DNA of 64,000 bases from Eonycteris spelaea (GCA_003508835.1 PUFA01000209.1:1901001-1965000); one strand, 5' to 3'; shown: positions 36,041 through 46,941, counted from the first letter of the stretch. Made by a program: numbers and translations. The notes: generated by a model from the letters alone, not told the origin.

Positions 36041-37415
36041 GATGTCATCGATATAGCTGACCATGTCCTTAATTTATCATCAGTAACCAGTTGGACACTA
36101 TTACTACAGGAAGAAAAGCATGCCAGCTCAAAGTTACTGGAGACACTGGAAAACATCAGTGCTCTGGTATCTCCAACAGATCTGCCTCTGAATTTTTCTC
36201 GGGAATTCATTAACTGGAAAGGGATTCAAATGTCCAATAGCCAACATAAGACAGGTTACAGCTATCAGACTGAAACATTCCTCCCAAATATCGTCACTCC
36301 CATCAGAGCCCATGTGTTAATTAAGTCAGACCAATTCCGGGGGACCCTTCCAGAAACCATTATCAGCATGGCCTCATTGACCCTGGGGAATGTTCTACCC
36401 ATTACCCCAGATGGAAATGCTCAGGTCAATGGGCCTGTGATATCTATGGTTATTCAGAACTATTCTGTAAATGAAATTTTCCTGATTTTTTCCAAGATAG
36501 AGTTAAACCTGAGTCAACCTCATTGTGTGTTTTGGGATTTTAGTCATTTGCAGTGGAACGATGCAGGCTGCCATCTAGTGAATGAGACTCCAGACACGGT
36601 GATGTGCCGGTGTACTCACCTGACCTCCTTCTCTATGCTGATGTCGCCCTTTGTCCCCGCTGCCATCATTCCTGTTGTGAAATGGATCACCTTTGTGGGA
36701 CTGGGCATCTCTATCGGAGTCGCATCTATGCCTGATCATTGAGGCTTTGTTTTGGAAGCAGGTTAAGAAAAGTCAAACCTCACATACACGTCATATTTGT
36801 ATGGTGAACATAGCTCTGTGCCTCTTGATTGCTGATGTTTGGTTCATCGTTGCTGCCACTGTGGACATCACGGTAAACCCTTCTGGAGTCTGCATAGCTG
36901 CAGTGTTCTTCACACACTTTTTCTACCTTTCCTTGTTCTTTTGGATGCTCATGCTTGGCATCCTGCTGGCTTATCGGATCGTCCTCGTGTTTCATCACAT
37001 GGCCATGCCTTTGATGATGGCTGTTGGGTTCTGCCTGGGCTATGGGTGTCCTCTCATTATATCTGTCATCACCATTGTGGCCACACAGCCTAGCAACAAC
37101 TATATAAGGAAAGATGTGTGTTGGCTTAACTGGTCCAAGGGGAGCAAACCCCTCTTGGCCTTCGCTGTTCCTGCACTGACTATTGTGGCTGTGAATATGG
37201 TTGTGGTGCTCTTAGTTCTCACAAAGCTCTGGAGGCCCACTGTTGGAGAAAGCCTAAGTCAGGACAACAAAGCTACTGTCGTCCGCATGGGGAAGAGACT
37301 CCTCATTCTGACCCCTCTGCTGGGGCTCACCTGGGGCTTTGGCATAGGAACAATGGTGGACAGCCAGAATCTGGTGGTGTGCATGTTTCTTTTTGCATTG
37401 CTCAATGCATTCCAG
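36041..37415 (+). CDS. ADGRF1: ADGRF1 coding exon 10: GAIN/GPS and seven-transmembrane core, 2-base frameshift in TM1
   Basis: Acceptor TTTCAG ends at 36040 and donor GTGAGA starts at 37416. The first frame (36041-36742) gives the rest of the GAIN domain and a canonical GPS: HCVFWDFSHLQWND, then CRCTHLTSFSML. Cleavage would fall between Leu and Thr at 36622/36623, and the tethered agonist starts TSFSMLM. TM1 begins VVKWITFVGLGISIG, but between Ile-Gly and Cys-Leu only 10 bases are present where 12 are expected for the human SLIL, so the frame runs to TGA at 36740-36742. The second frame carries TM1 end to TM7 without a stop (CLIIEALFWKQ, FFYLSLFFWMLMLGILLAYR, CWLNW, LLGLTWGFG, FALLNAFQ). About one codon is gained before FALLNAFQ. 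Extracellular and TM cysteines appear conserved. Confidence 0.93.
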
Positions 37416-37828
37416 GTGAGAACAATAAGAATAAACTATTATATTGTCAGGTAATTGGAATAATTTAGAGGCTGATGTTGGTATGACTACTCTAGCGGCT
37501 ATCTCATCTCCCTGCTTCAAGGGGACTGTAACCAACACTTTCTGGCAATAGTGAGAGCAAACAAACAAACAAACAAATAAAACACACACACACACATTTT
37601 CCCAACAGTTATTCTCATATTGAAGCAAGATATTAGACGTTTTCAGTAATCCATCCCAGAATTTTAATCTGTTAGAGTTCACATAGCTAACGTTAATCCC
37701 TCTTGCTACTGACTCAGTCCTCCTTCTCTTGTGTAGACCTCTGTAAAAGCACACAGTGAAAGGGAAATACATCAACAATAACTGTTGACTCTGAATAGTG
37801 CAAAAAAAGTTTCTAGAGTGCAATAGAA

Positions 37829-38032
37829 TAGAAGCTGGCAAACTGTGGCAGCACTGTTTTTGTAAATAAAGTTTTATTAGGACAGAGCCACACCTATTCA
37901 TTTACATATGGTCTGTGACTGCTTTCATTTTACACCAGCAGAGTTGAGCAGTTGCAATAGAAATGGTATGACCCTCAAAACCTAAAATATTTACTATCTG
38001 GCCATTTACAGAAAAAGTTTGCTGACTCCTGC
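37829..38032. mobile_element. Nonautonomous hAT-Charlie element in intron 10
   Basis: The element begins near AAGCTGGCAAACTGTGG (37832) and ends AAGTTTGCTGACTCCTGC; the ends are inverted-repeat related. The interior, TTTTTGTAAATAAAGTTTTA (37857) and CTAAAATATTTACTATCTGG (37982), is a common mammalian hAT consensus. Confidence 0.75.
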
Positions 38033-38184
38033 TGCAAAGAATGGGTTTTACATGCCACAGTCAGGTAGCATTCAGAGACTAGATGGACAAAGTAATCCTT
38101 AGGTTTTGATGAATCTGAAAGAGAGCCTTAAATCTTGGTTCAGTGACAATTTGCTGGGTCACCTATGAACAATGAGTCAAGGAA

Positions 38185-38405
38185 GCAGTGGTTAAACCTT
38201 TGAGCTCAGGAATTAAATAGGTCTGGATTCAAATATGTTACGTTATCAATTTATCTCTAACAAATTACTTAATCTCTGTTCCCTCAATTCTCTCATCTGT
38301 TAGATGGGGATATTATTACCTATATCATAGAGTAAGTATGAGGATTAAATGAGATAATTTAGCGCTAAGCACAGTGCCTGGCATGTAGTAAATACTCAGT
38401 AGGTG
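38185..38405 (+). repeat. MIR SINE in intron 10
   Basis: A well-kept sense MIR including CTCATCTGTTAGATGGGGAT (38292), GAGGATTAAATGAGATAA (38339) and CACAGTGCCTGGCATGTAGT (38369). Confidence 0.85.
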
Positions 38406-38829
38406 TCTCCTAAAAGCAGCTGGTTCTCCGCCTACTTCAGCATACCAGGGAACATTTAGGTGATAGTATAGATGGCAATTATGAACAGCATGCATGTGAT
38501 GGGGACAGATTTAGGGGGTCTCTGTCGAGAATAGGCTGGTGGTGATATGCTGCCTGAACAGGCACTGACAGGGTGTTCTGACTGGGAGGAGAATTTCAAG
38601 GTCCAAGAAAACATTTGCCAACAGTTCCCCAAGGGCTGGACCTAATGGAAATGTTGATATAGGTCAACTCCCTCTGCTTGGCCTTAGGGCTGGACTTTAG
38701 TGCCTGATGCCATCATAGTTTAGTAAATGCTTGTTTAATGCCTGTTCTACAGAAAAGCTAAGATATAGAGCAAATGGAATTTATTTGTTTTGAGTTTAGG
38801 ATGACACAAAGGGGAAAATGAAGCTCCAC

Positions 38830-39005
38830 ATGTTTTTAAAACTTTATTCACTCAATAATTTATTTATACATTTGATGAAAAAAAATTTGAATACTATGTG
38901 TTACACCAGGCATTGTGGAGGTCACCTGGTATCCTTGCCTTCAAGGAACCCACAGTCTAGTAGGAAGACCACGAAAAAACAAATTCAATCTTGGGTGGTA
39001 GAATA
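38830..39005 (-). repeat. L2 fragment, antisense
   Basis: 'actttattcactcaataatt' followed by 'caccaggcattgtggaggtc', 'tatccttgccttcaaggaac' and 'ccacagtctagtaggaag' is the reverse complement of an L2 3' end. Confidence 0.65.
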
Positions 39006-39077
39006 GAATAATATCATATATAAATGCTTTTTTTTTTTTTGAAAAGATAACGCATGTGATCTATTCCTTTTTAAAAG

Positions 39078-39119
39078 GGTTTTTTCATCTTATGTTTCGG
39101 AATGTTCTCGGATACTAAG
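39078..39119 (+). CDS. ADGRF1: ADGRF1 coding exon 11: TM7 end
   Basis: A 42-base exon after TTTTAAAAG with donor GTATGT at 39120. It encodes GFFILCFGMFSDTK, the end of TM7 and start of the cytoplasmic tail (human GFFILCFGILLDSK). Phase 0 at both ends. It is too short for ordinary ORF detection and is supported by exact size, phase and sequence. Confidence 0.88.
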
Positions 39120-40113
39120 GTATGTGCATTAATTTCTTTCTTTATCTCCTAACCCAGGAATCTAACCCTTCCCCATCAGTTCTGGGGCCTTTATTCATAT
39201 ATAAGAGATTAGATTATGGGTACTTTTATAATAAAATTCTATAATTTTACAAAAGGCGGGCTCAGTTCGGAGACCAAGAAACTAAACTCTCACTGCCTAT
39301 AATAAGCTATATAGAACTAATCACAACATTAGAGAAAAATAGGAAAATTGTTTTTACTTTTTCTACCTTAAATTATGATTTGACAATAATTCAAGAGCAA
39401 AAGTAGTTTTCTTAGGGGTGAATTCCTTTTTGCTCTTTTAATTAATTAATTTATTTGAATATGCTAAAAGACATATCTACTTCTATATTTCTAGAGTTTA
39501 TATAGTAAATGTTATTACTCTAACATTAAATTAAATTCCTAAAATGGATGACTAATGTAAGTAAAAGATAATAGAAAAAAATTTTAAATAAACTCATTTT
39601 ATTATTTTTCCCAAGCATTGAGCAATTCTGTTGAGAGAAGTAAAGCCAGTAAGCTAATAGACATAGAGTTTGTTTTAATAAGAACATAAGAATATTTTAT
39701 AATTAGCACAATTATTGCACATGCACAAAACTCCTGATTGCAAAGAAGCAATTTGCTGCTCTCGATTGGCCTAAATATTCTCTCATTTGTACAATTCACA
39801 TGGTTAGGAAATTCTTCACTTCAAAGATAAACTTCAATTTACAATTATTGCCAATTACTAATGTCTAGTATCTGAATTATTATGGCTTTTGATGCCCTTA
39901 TTTTTATCTAATTCTAGAGTTGCTTATCGGTAAAGAAAACAAAACAAATAAAACAAAATAAATCTTTTCATTATAAGGGCATGCATGTAGTCTAGTAAGT
40001 GCTCCCAGGAAATACTACTGTGAAATAACAGTTTCAGTATGCAGTTTTGTTCTTGATTTGCTTATGTGTGATTGTATATGTGTATCTCAATAGTTTCTTT
40101 GTTGCCCTGATAG

Positions 40114-40173
40114 CTGCGACAACTGCTGTTCAACAAGTTGTCTCCTTTAAGCTCTTTGAAGCAACAATCAAAG
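40114..40173 (+). CDS. ADGRF1: ADGRF1 coding exon 12: cytoplasmic tail
   Basis: A 60-base exon with acceptor GATAG ending at 40113 and donor GTAATT at 40174. It encodes LRQLLFNKLSPLSSLKQQSK, matching the human tail segment beginning LRQLLFNKLS. LRQLL corresponds to helix 8. Phase 0 at both ends; intact. Confidence 0.88.
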
Positions 40174-43100
40174 GTAATTATTTCCTTCTGCCATGGATCC
40201 AATGCATGGAGTTCCAGTTTTCCCTCTTTCTTTCTATACAGCCTCACAGAAAGATCACTTTTGGGTAAACCCCTTGAGTTTCTGTCACCATGCCATTTCT
40301 AGTATCTGGTGTGGTGCCCAGCACATGATCAATATTCATTAAGGAACTGTTGAGTGAGGGAGTTAATGAATGAATTAATGAATGAGAAGGCATGGGAAGC
40401 TTCAAGGATGCTCAAGCATCCAGGGCTGTGGGTGCTCTTACAGTGAAGACCTTTGAATAATGTTGTTTGCTTTAGTCTGACTTGTCTCCCAATATCTAGA
40501 GTCAGTAACGTCTCTTTCCTGCATGTCTTTTTGGATCGCCTGTAGACCATTTTTCCATCACCAGAAAAGTAAAAATTGAGATCTTGACTAACTTCTAATA
40601 TACAAAATGCTCTCTGAATTTTCTCTCTTAGCTGTTATAACTGCAGTTTTAGCTTTTAAGTCTATAAGCTGACAAGTTTATCTGGAAACAGAGGATTCCT
40701 TTTTCATTCTTTGCCACAAAAGTGCAATCCATATAAGGAGAGTATAATTAGAAACAAAAGTACTTGCATCCATATTTTGTATCTTTGATGTTAATTTAGA
40801 CTTTTGTCTTTTAACAAAACACTGAGGGCTTTTCAGAAAGTATTCTAAAGCAGAGATTTGTGTTTGATAAAAGTCGACTGACTTAAGTGCATGAAAACCA
40901 ACGTGGATGTTAAGAGATTTTTTACAAGGGACAATATTACCTTCTGAAATGAAAAACAGTGAGGAAATTAAACACTGACATTAAAAAATTATCCTGAGTC
41001 TGCATTTCCCAGTAGAGGACTCTGCTATGAATTGGGGGAGCAGTGGCTTATATGTCTGCAGACCTGTCCTTATTTCTGACTAGGTAACCAATTGTAGGGA
41101 AATCACTTAGTACCTTTTGGTTTCAATTTTCTTAACTGTTAGAAGTAAGTGTCAGACTGGTTTCTCAGAGCAGAACTAATATTCTGTGATTTTGAATTTC
41201 TATCTCGAAGAATTAATCCTTTGAATCAGAAAATGTGAAACTACAAAATCATTCACCACTCTTAAGAAAAGGGGGGAGCTACAGTATCTGTGACTGCATT
41301 AAAAAAAAAATCCTTTAGTTAGTAAAGTGAGACAGGACACTCCCCTCCTACAATATAAGAAGTCAGAATTTTTCTCATGTGAAAACCAGAGAGAGGAAAA
41401 CACCTAAAAAAAAAAAAAAAGGCAAAGATTCATAGTTTTATTTTATTTTCTTCCTGTTTCTAATGCAAACTGTTGACACTTTTCAGAAGGCAGTGGTCAA
41501 TGAGGGCTTTTCACCTTTTGGATTTAAACCTTCTCTCCATTTGCATTTTCAAACCAAGCGATAAAAAAGGGATTTTGTTTACTAGTTAGATGGCTTATTT
41601 GCTTTAAAACAAATGTACATTTGGCAGAAAAAAGATGAATGTTTGTAATTTTCTGAGGGAGTTTGAATGGACAAGCAAGAACCTAGATTATAGTGGTTGA
41701 GGAAGGATGAGAAGAAAAGGAAGAGATAACACTTGAGATGAATGCTCTTGTCAAGATTTTCTCTTGTGATAGAAAGAGCAAGAATAGTAACCAGATGCAG
41801 ACACAGGAGTCACAGGGTAGAGCTGAGTTACCAAAATGTGAAGAAGTTCATATGTGAGAGGGATGAACCAGCAAAGAGAAAGTTTGAAGACAAACGAGAA
41901 AGGGAAGATAATTGACCGAAGAGTATTCCCAAGAAGTCAGATTGAGAGGCTGGACTGTAGATTAGCTTCTTCCCTGGAAACAGGAACTTTCAGGCTGGTA
42001 CAGATAAAGCAACATGTACAGACTAGCGAATGATGTGTGACGATTCAGACATGGATACTTTTCCTTTTAAGAAGGAGACAAGGTGATTTATTGAAAGATG
42101 GGCAAAGGGGTGGTGAAGTAGAGATCTTGAAAAGAGCAGTGGAAGTTTGGATAGTTTGCTGAAGGAAATGAAAGCAGAAGCCAACAATGTTCTCAGCAAA
42201 GACCACCATAACACTGTGGGGATCCACAAGGAGGTCTCTTTCAAAATCTTCTCCCTGAAGAGGGCTCAGGGCCCTTTCTTGGCTCTTCTAATATCTCTAG
42301 ACACATTATCTGTAACACATCACCAGGAGCAGACTCTGGTGACCTCTACAGACTCCCCCTCCACTAGAAGGGGTTTAGTTATTTTTAGTTACAATGACTC
42401 AGGTTCCGCTATTTAAGCAACAGTGCAGGCCCATATAACCATACATGCCAGAGATACTGCTCTTTCCCAGACCATGCAGAATCCTAGAGAGTGTTGAAAT
42501 CTAAGTTTCTTCCAAATGAAGCAGGATGTAGTTTAAATCACAATGATCATGACTTAGGATTTTTCTTTAGGGTTATAGTAGAATATGTTTACTGAGCCCT
42601 GAATTCTGGAAAATCAATTCTTTTTTTCTAGAACTTTCAGATATTTCTCATTCTTGTGTCTATGACACTCCCCCTCCACCCCCCCCCCCGCCCCCGCACC
42701 CAATGTGGGTAGGCATTTATATATTTCAGTGAAAATTGGGAGATTATCACTGGGCTCTCTACTACGCATAGTCAGAACCTATTTCTTCTATCTTGATTTA
42801 GCTTCTTCATGGCATGAGCTGTAGCCAGAAATGAAGCTTATGCCTTTCAATATTTCTTGTGCTTAAAACAGTGTCTGGTATATAACACTGAACAGGAGAG
42901 GTTAAATTAATGAATAAATCAATTAATGATTGGGAAAAGTACATAATGTATCTTAACATTTATACCTCTCCCAGTAAGTGCACACTCTTCACTTTAAATA
43001 TTTTATTTTGGTTTGACAATTAGTTTTTAAAATTTTTAACTCTGTTTAGCATCTGTACCAATGACAAAAGGATTATTCACAAAGATTTGAGTACTAAGAG

Positions 43101-43447
43101 GAGCGAGAATAAAGCAAAGCTTTATTGGAAACCATATTTACTAGAAGTATTGATTTTCCTCCATGGGAAAAACAATTTATCCGCTTCTAGTGATAAATGT
43201 GTGAACCAAGAAATACAAGCTTGGAAATAAAAAAGGATAATATTTTCTAGTTTGTTGTTAGAAGTTGTAAGAATATACAAGAAGTTGTAAGGAATACAAT
43301 ATTCACTTAGAAATGAGTTCTTAGGCATTCTTCAATAGATTAAAACAGAAGAAAGAATAAGAAAATGAGTACTCTAATTTATTGAAAGGAGAATAGTGCA
43401 CTATATAGATGGAATAAAGGATTGTTAATGACATCAAGAAGTCAGCA

Positions 43448-43567
43448 GTTTATGGCCATGCCACCCTTAACGTGTCCGATCTCGGAAGCTAAGCAGGGTT
43501 GGGCCTGGTTAGTACTTGGATGGGAGACCGCTTAAGAATACCAGGTGCTACAGGCATTAAAAAAAAA
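43448..43567 (+). mobile_element. 5S rRNA-derived retroposon (fruit-bat MEG-type SINE candidate)
   Basis: The block from GTTTATGGCCATGCCACCC to GGTGCTACAGGCATT follows mammalian 5S rRNA nearly end to end, including the internal promoter region AAGCTAAGCAGGG and GGTTAGTACTTGGATGGGAG. About ten bases of the 5S are missing where two GATCTCG motifs normally occur in series. It ends in nine A. AAGAAGTCAG occurs at 43436-43445 and again at 43566-43575 as a target-site duplication. It is therefore a retroposed copy and not a working 5S gene. It sits about 70 bases upstream of an exon 13 acceptor. Confidence 0.85.
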
Positions 43568-43838
43568 GAAGTCAGGAAATGTAGCCCATCACCAGAAGGA
43601 TACTATTAATGTTCAAATGACTGTTTTCTTTTGTGTAGCAAAATTCATCAGATTTATCTACCAAACGCAGGGTTGGGCCTGGTTAGTACTTGGATGGGAG
43701 ACCGCTTAAGAATACCAGGTGCTACAGGCATTAAAAAAAAAGAAGTCAGGAAATGTAGCCCATCACCAGAAGGATACTATTAATGTTCAAATGACTTTTT
43801 TCTTTTGTAGCAAAATTCATCAGATTTATCTACCAAAC
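43493..43838 (+). repeat. Recent tandem duplication spanning 5S retroposon and ADGRF1 exon 13
   Basis: 43493-43666 recurs at 43667-43838. Each unit runs from mid-5S through the A9 tract, the intron end and the acceptor into the tenth codon of exon 13. By eye the units differ only near the acceptor: ACTGTTTTCTTTTGTGTAG versus ACTTTTTTCTTTTGTAG, one substitution and a GT indel. The junction at 43667 joins exon sequence CGCA to 5S sequence AGCAGGG with a GCA microhomology. Confidence 0.92.
43639..43668 (+). pseudogene. ADGRF1: Duplicated 5' half of ADGRF1 exon 13 fused to 5S sequence
   Basis: This copy has its own acceptor (TTTTGTGTAG ending at 43638) and the first ten codons QNSSDLSTKR of exon 13. 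It then runs straight into 5S rRNA-derived sequence instead of the rest of the exon. If its acceptor were used, translation would add RVGPG and stop at TAG 43684-43686. No donor equivalent to the real exon's is present. It results from a recent tandem duplication. Confidence 0.85.
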
Positions 43839-43877
43839 GCAAATTCCCAAAATCTTCCAATCCATTGCAATGCAAAG
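43811..43877 (+). CDS. ADGRF1: ADGRF1 coding exon 13 (complete copy): cytoplasmic tail
   Basis: A 67-base exon after TTTTTTCTTTTGTAG with donor GTGAGT at 43878. It encodes QNSSDLSTKRKFPKSSNPLQ followed by C, K and one base of Gly, agreeing with the human QNSSDL...NPLQNK segment. Enters phase 0, leaves phase 1. Its 5' half and acceptor are preceded by an almost identical copy at 43639-43668 created by a tandem duplication. This downstream copy is the one with an intact donor. Confidence 0.85.
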
Positions 43878-45627
43878 GTGAGTTACAATAAACCAAAGGT
43901 AGGAAGAGAGAATATGAATATGTCACATTGTCACTATTGGGGCTGATCGGAGTTCGGTGTTGCCCCAATGGTGGTGGGTAGGGAGAGGGATAATGATGGT
44001 GTGGACCTGTAGTTAGCATTTTCCTTGGTTCTTCCTCAAATGACAGCAGTGAAGAATCACTGGTCATTAAGATTTAATAGTTTTATTAAAAGTGTATTTT
44101 GGAAAGACAAAGAATGCCCCAAGGAGGCCCATGGAGAAAGACAAAACATGTCCCAAGGAGGCACATGTTCCCAGCGTTATAACCAAGACAAAGGGGCCAA
44201 AATGGCTACAAAAGGGCAAAAGGGAGGGGAGAGACCAGAAGGGCCAGAAGTGAGAATATCTGCCTTACATCTGGGCCATGATCAGTGTTTCCAAAGGCAT
44301 TCTTAGGTGACTGGCAAGTGAGGTCATTTTGACTGACATCTGATTGACACTAGACAATAACTTTGCCTAGTGCTCATGTGTGTACCCAGAACTCAGTCTG
44401 TTATAATTAGATTCATGACTTCCAGACATAGTCGTGATATTATAATGATGGTATAATGAGGCTGAAGTTATGGGCAGTACATTCTGCACATGCGTTTGTA
44501 GCTGGTTTAGGCCAACAGCTTTTATGGCCTTTGTGCTCTAGGTTTTGGGGTAATTCATAACCCTGAAAAGGAGGTATTTCTGGGAGGTCCTTAAGGAAAG
44601 TACTCAAGGGAAATTTCTGTGGTTACAGAGCTGGACCTTTAGTACTTTGTTCCCCTGTTACTTATATCTGACTAGCTACCTAACAGTTAGACTAATATCA
44701 ATTGTGTCCTTTTAAAAGAATTGGCTCCTCTTGTGCCAGCTGCTGAGCAGTGGGCATGCGCCAGGTGCTTGTGCCCTGATGTTGGCCATATCCTCCTCCC
44801 TAAAGGGTTTTTGGAAATGGAGGAGCCACCATCTGCTACTGGTGAGAGAGCACTGCCCTCTCTGCCTATGACATGCATTGTTCCTTTGCTGTAAGTTGGC
44901 TGTTGCCAGAGTCAGTGATATTCAGCTCCTAGAAGACTGATATTTATTTAAGTACTCTAAATAGTTTCAATATTCCTGGAGGAGAAGGGTGCACTCAGCA
45001 TCGATGTTGAGGAAATCATAATGCATTACAAGTTAAGCTGAAGTCCTACTTAAGTGCCTGCATCCCATTTTAGGTCAAATTACGTTTATGTCTATTTAGG
45101 GAAAGAAACAGGCAACTCACTTTAGATTCCACTCAAAATTACTTGAATTCCAGGTAAAGTTCATGTGCTTAAACTTGAAATGACATGTCCCTCCCTAAAT
45201 GTTTAACGTGCTGATCCAGAAGCCCTGGGTCCTGTTATCACCTCCACAAACCAGCCAGACTGCTTTTTACAAACCCCTTTACCTTTCTGAATTTTGTTCC
45301 TCATCAGTAAAATTAAAAACTAAGAGATCACCAAGGTTTCCATCCAGCAATAATGTTTTGTGATCTCAAATCTACTTTATTTCACCTCCCAGCAATTTAT
45401 GAAAAATATGGTGCTTCTCTTCTCAAATAAGAAATGTCTGATGAATGCAAGTTGCTATGGCACTAATGAAAATGCCATTCCTGTAGACTACATTCTAGAT
45501 CTTTCCCTACTATCTTTCTAAAACTATCCCAAGTTACGTAGAATTGCACAAGTTTATATTTTATTTTGGTCTTATGCTTGATTCTAACTCAGTAGCAATA
45601 ACTCTTATCCTCTTTTTCTTCTCTTAG

Positions 45628-45701
45628 GCACTTATGCATTTTCTCATACTGGAGAGTCCTCAAATGACATCATGCTAACTCAGTTTTTATCAAATGAATA
45701 A
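45628..45701 (+). CDS. ADGRF1: ADGRF1 last coding exon: C-terminus and stop
   Basis: Acceptor TTCTCTTAG ends at 45627. In phase 1 the exon reads GTYAFSHTGESSNDIMLTQF and LSNE followed by TAA at 45699-45701. It matches the human C-terminus (GHYAFSHTGDSSDNIMLTQFVSNE) with few changes. Its conservation shows the tail was under constraint until recently. The 3' UTR follows directly. Confidence 0.92.
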
Positions 45702-45818
45702 GGCTGGGATCCGTAAAATCAAGGAAAAAAAAGTTGGAGCAACTTGACATTTAGAGCTAAATACCAGTGAAGAAATCAGCTCAATAGTAGATGGAATTTT
45801 CTGATTTAAAAGTCTTGG

Positions 45819-45824
45819 AATAAA
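45819..45824 (+). terminator. Candidate poly(A) signal of ADGRF1
   Basis: AATAAA lies 118 bases after the ADGRF1 stop codon. It is the first canonical polyadenylation signal downstream on the + strand that I noticed. The actual 3' end cannot be fixed without transcript data. Confidence 0.4.
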
Positions 45825-46339
45825 AGAATGGAGTGTCAGTGGCTTCATTACTGCCCTCTTTATCTTCAACTAAATGTATTTATTTCCATGTGGTTTGATT
45901 CAAAGGAATAGCTACATAAATGTAGGAGACTAGGTTTTGTCGAAAATTATGTCAATTATAACAACCTCTCACTGCTACAAACTCTGATTTCATTTTTCAT
46001 AAAATAGCATTATTCACGTTGCATTTCCAATCATCTGGAATTGGAGTGAGACAATTTCATGAAATTGCCTCAGATAAATTGATGGACCATGATTACTTCT
46101 TATCAAAAAGTCATTGGTGTAAATTTCCTAGAGAAAAATCATTTTCCTCCCAAATTTTCCAGATGTATCTTATGCTTATTTTTGCTTTTTAGATTCAGTT
46201 ATATAACTTTGAATATCAATCAGAAATGAAATGAAAACTTCCATTTCAGATAGCTTGGTAGCCATTAGTCAGGAACTACAATGATGTAATTTCATATCTA
46301 ATATAGTATTTTTCAGTTTACAAGGCACTTTTGTCTCCA

Positions 46340-46460
46340 ATCCAGAGAAGTGAGGTGCGTAGGCAGACCTAGTACAGAAAGGAAGAAACTAAGACTTAGC
46401 GAGCTGCAGTGACTTGCCAATGATTGTGAAGCCATCTAGAGAACATTGGGGATTTTTAAG
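46340..46460 (-). repeat. MIR fragment, antisense
   Basis: 'gaaactaagacttagcgag' (about 46385) followed by 'cagtgacttgccaatgattg' matches the reverse complement of the MIR core. Confidence 0.6.
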
Positions 46461-46898
46461 ACTTTTGATTCCCAGTCCTTTTCTAGAGCTCTATAACAGC
46501 CATAAAAATTACCTGCAACCATAAGAAAGCTTTCTGAAATTAGACACGAGGTTCACTACTTTCAGAATTCTCTCTATGTAAGCAGCAAATTGAGGGAGAA
46601 TTTGATTGTCAACTTCCAAGGAGATACCCTAAAATATTCTCTTTTTAAGTAATAATATTATAGACCTTTCTGGATTTATTTACATGTATAACCGGTGCTA
46701 CTCTTGGATGAGATACAGAGGAGCAAGTGAAGCAACATTTCACTTCCATATTTCCACCCTCTTTTTGGCTCACCTGAGTTTCAGGCCAGACTGCAGTGCC
46801 CAGAAATCAAAGCCCTTTGGTTCCTCCTTATTGCCAGAGTCTCCTAGAAATTTGCATTGGTAGTTTTTAATGCAAGCATTTCTTTCAACGATAATTGT

Positions 46899-46910
46899 GA
46901 TGACGATGAC

Positions 46911-46941
<31 letters not shown>

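Larger units (their letters stand above)
20081..45701 (+). pseudogene. ADGRF1: ADGRF1 (GPR110) locus, frame-disrupted adhesion GPCR
   Basis: Fourteen exons match human ADGRF1 in order, from a signal-peptide exon to the conserved C-terminus ending in QFLSNE. ADGRF1 is a plasma-membrane adhesion GPCR that self-cleaves at the GPS and is activated by its tethered agonist. It has been reported as the receptor for N-docosahexaenoylethanolamine (synaptamide). All introns begin with GT and end with AG. The frame is broken in exon 4 (TGA at 24396-24398 plus internal shifts), exon 5 (one base short), exon 8 (one base extra) and the 7TM exon (two bases short in TM1, TGA at 36740-36742). Part of exon 13 is tandemly duplicated. 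Between the lesions the amino-acid match to human is strong, which suggests recent inactivation. The identification as ADGRF1 rather than ADGRF2, F4 or F5 rests on near-identity across the GPS, 7TM and tail. Loss of function is inferred; assembly error remains possible. Confidence 0.8.

Noticed and set aside
36693..37454. Separate single-exon GPCR gene
   Set aside because: Its conserved part is continuous with ADGRF1 exons on both sides and the frame change is explained by a two-base loss. The last codons after 37415 are intron.
37254..37901. 215-codon minus-strand ORF
   Set aside because: It is antisense to the conserved ADGRF1 7TM exon, then runs through intron and a hAT repeat. It is a shadow of the real coding strand.
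43448..43567. Functional 5S rRNA gene
   Set aside because: The copy lacks about ten internal bases and has a poly(A) tail and target-site duplication, so it is a retroposed copy.
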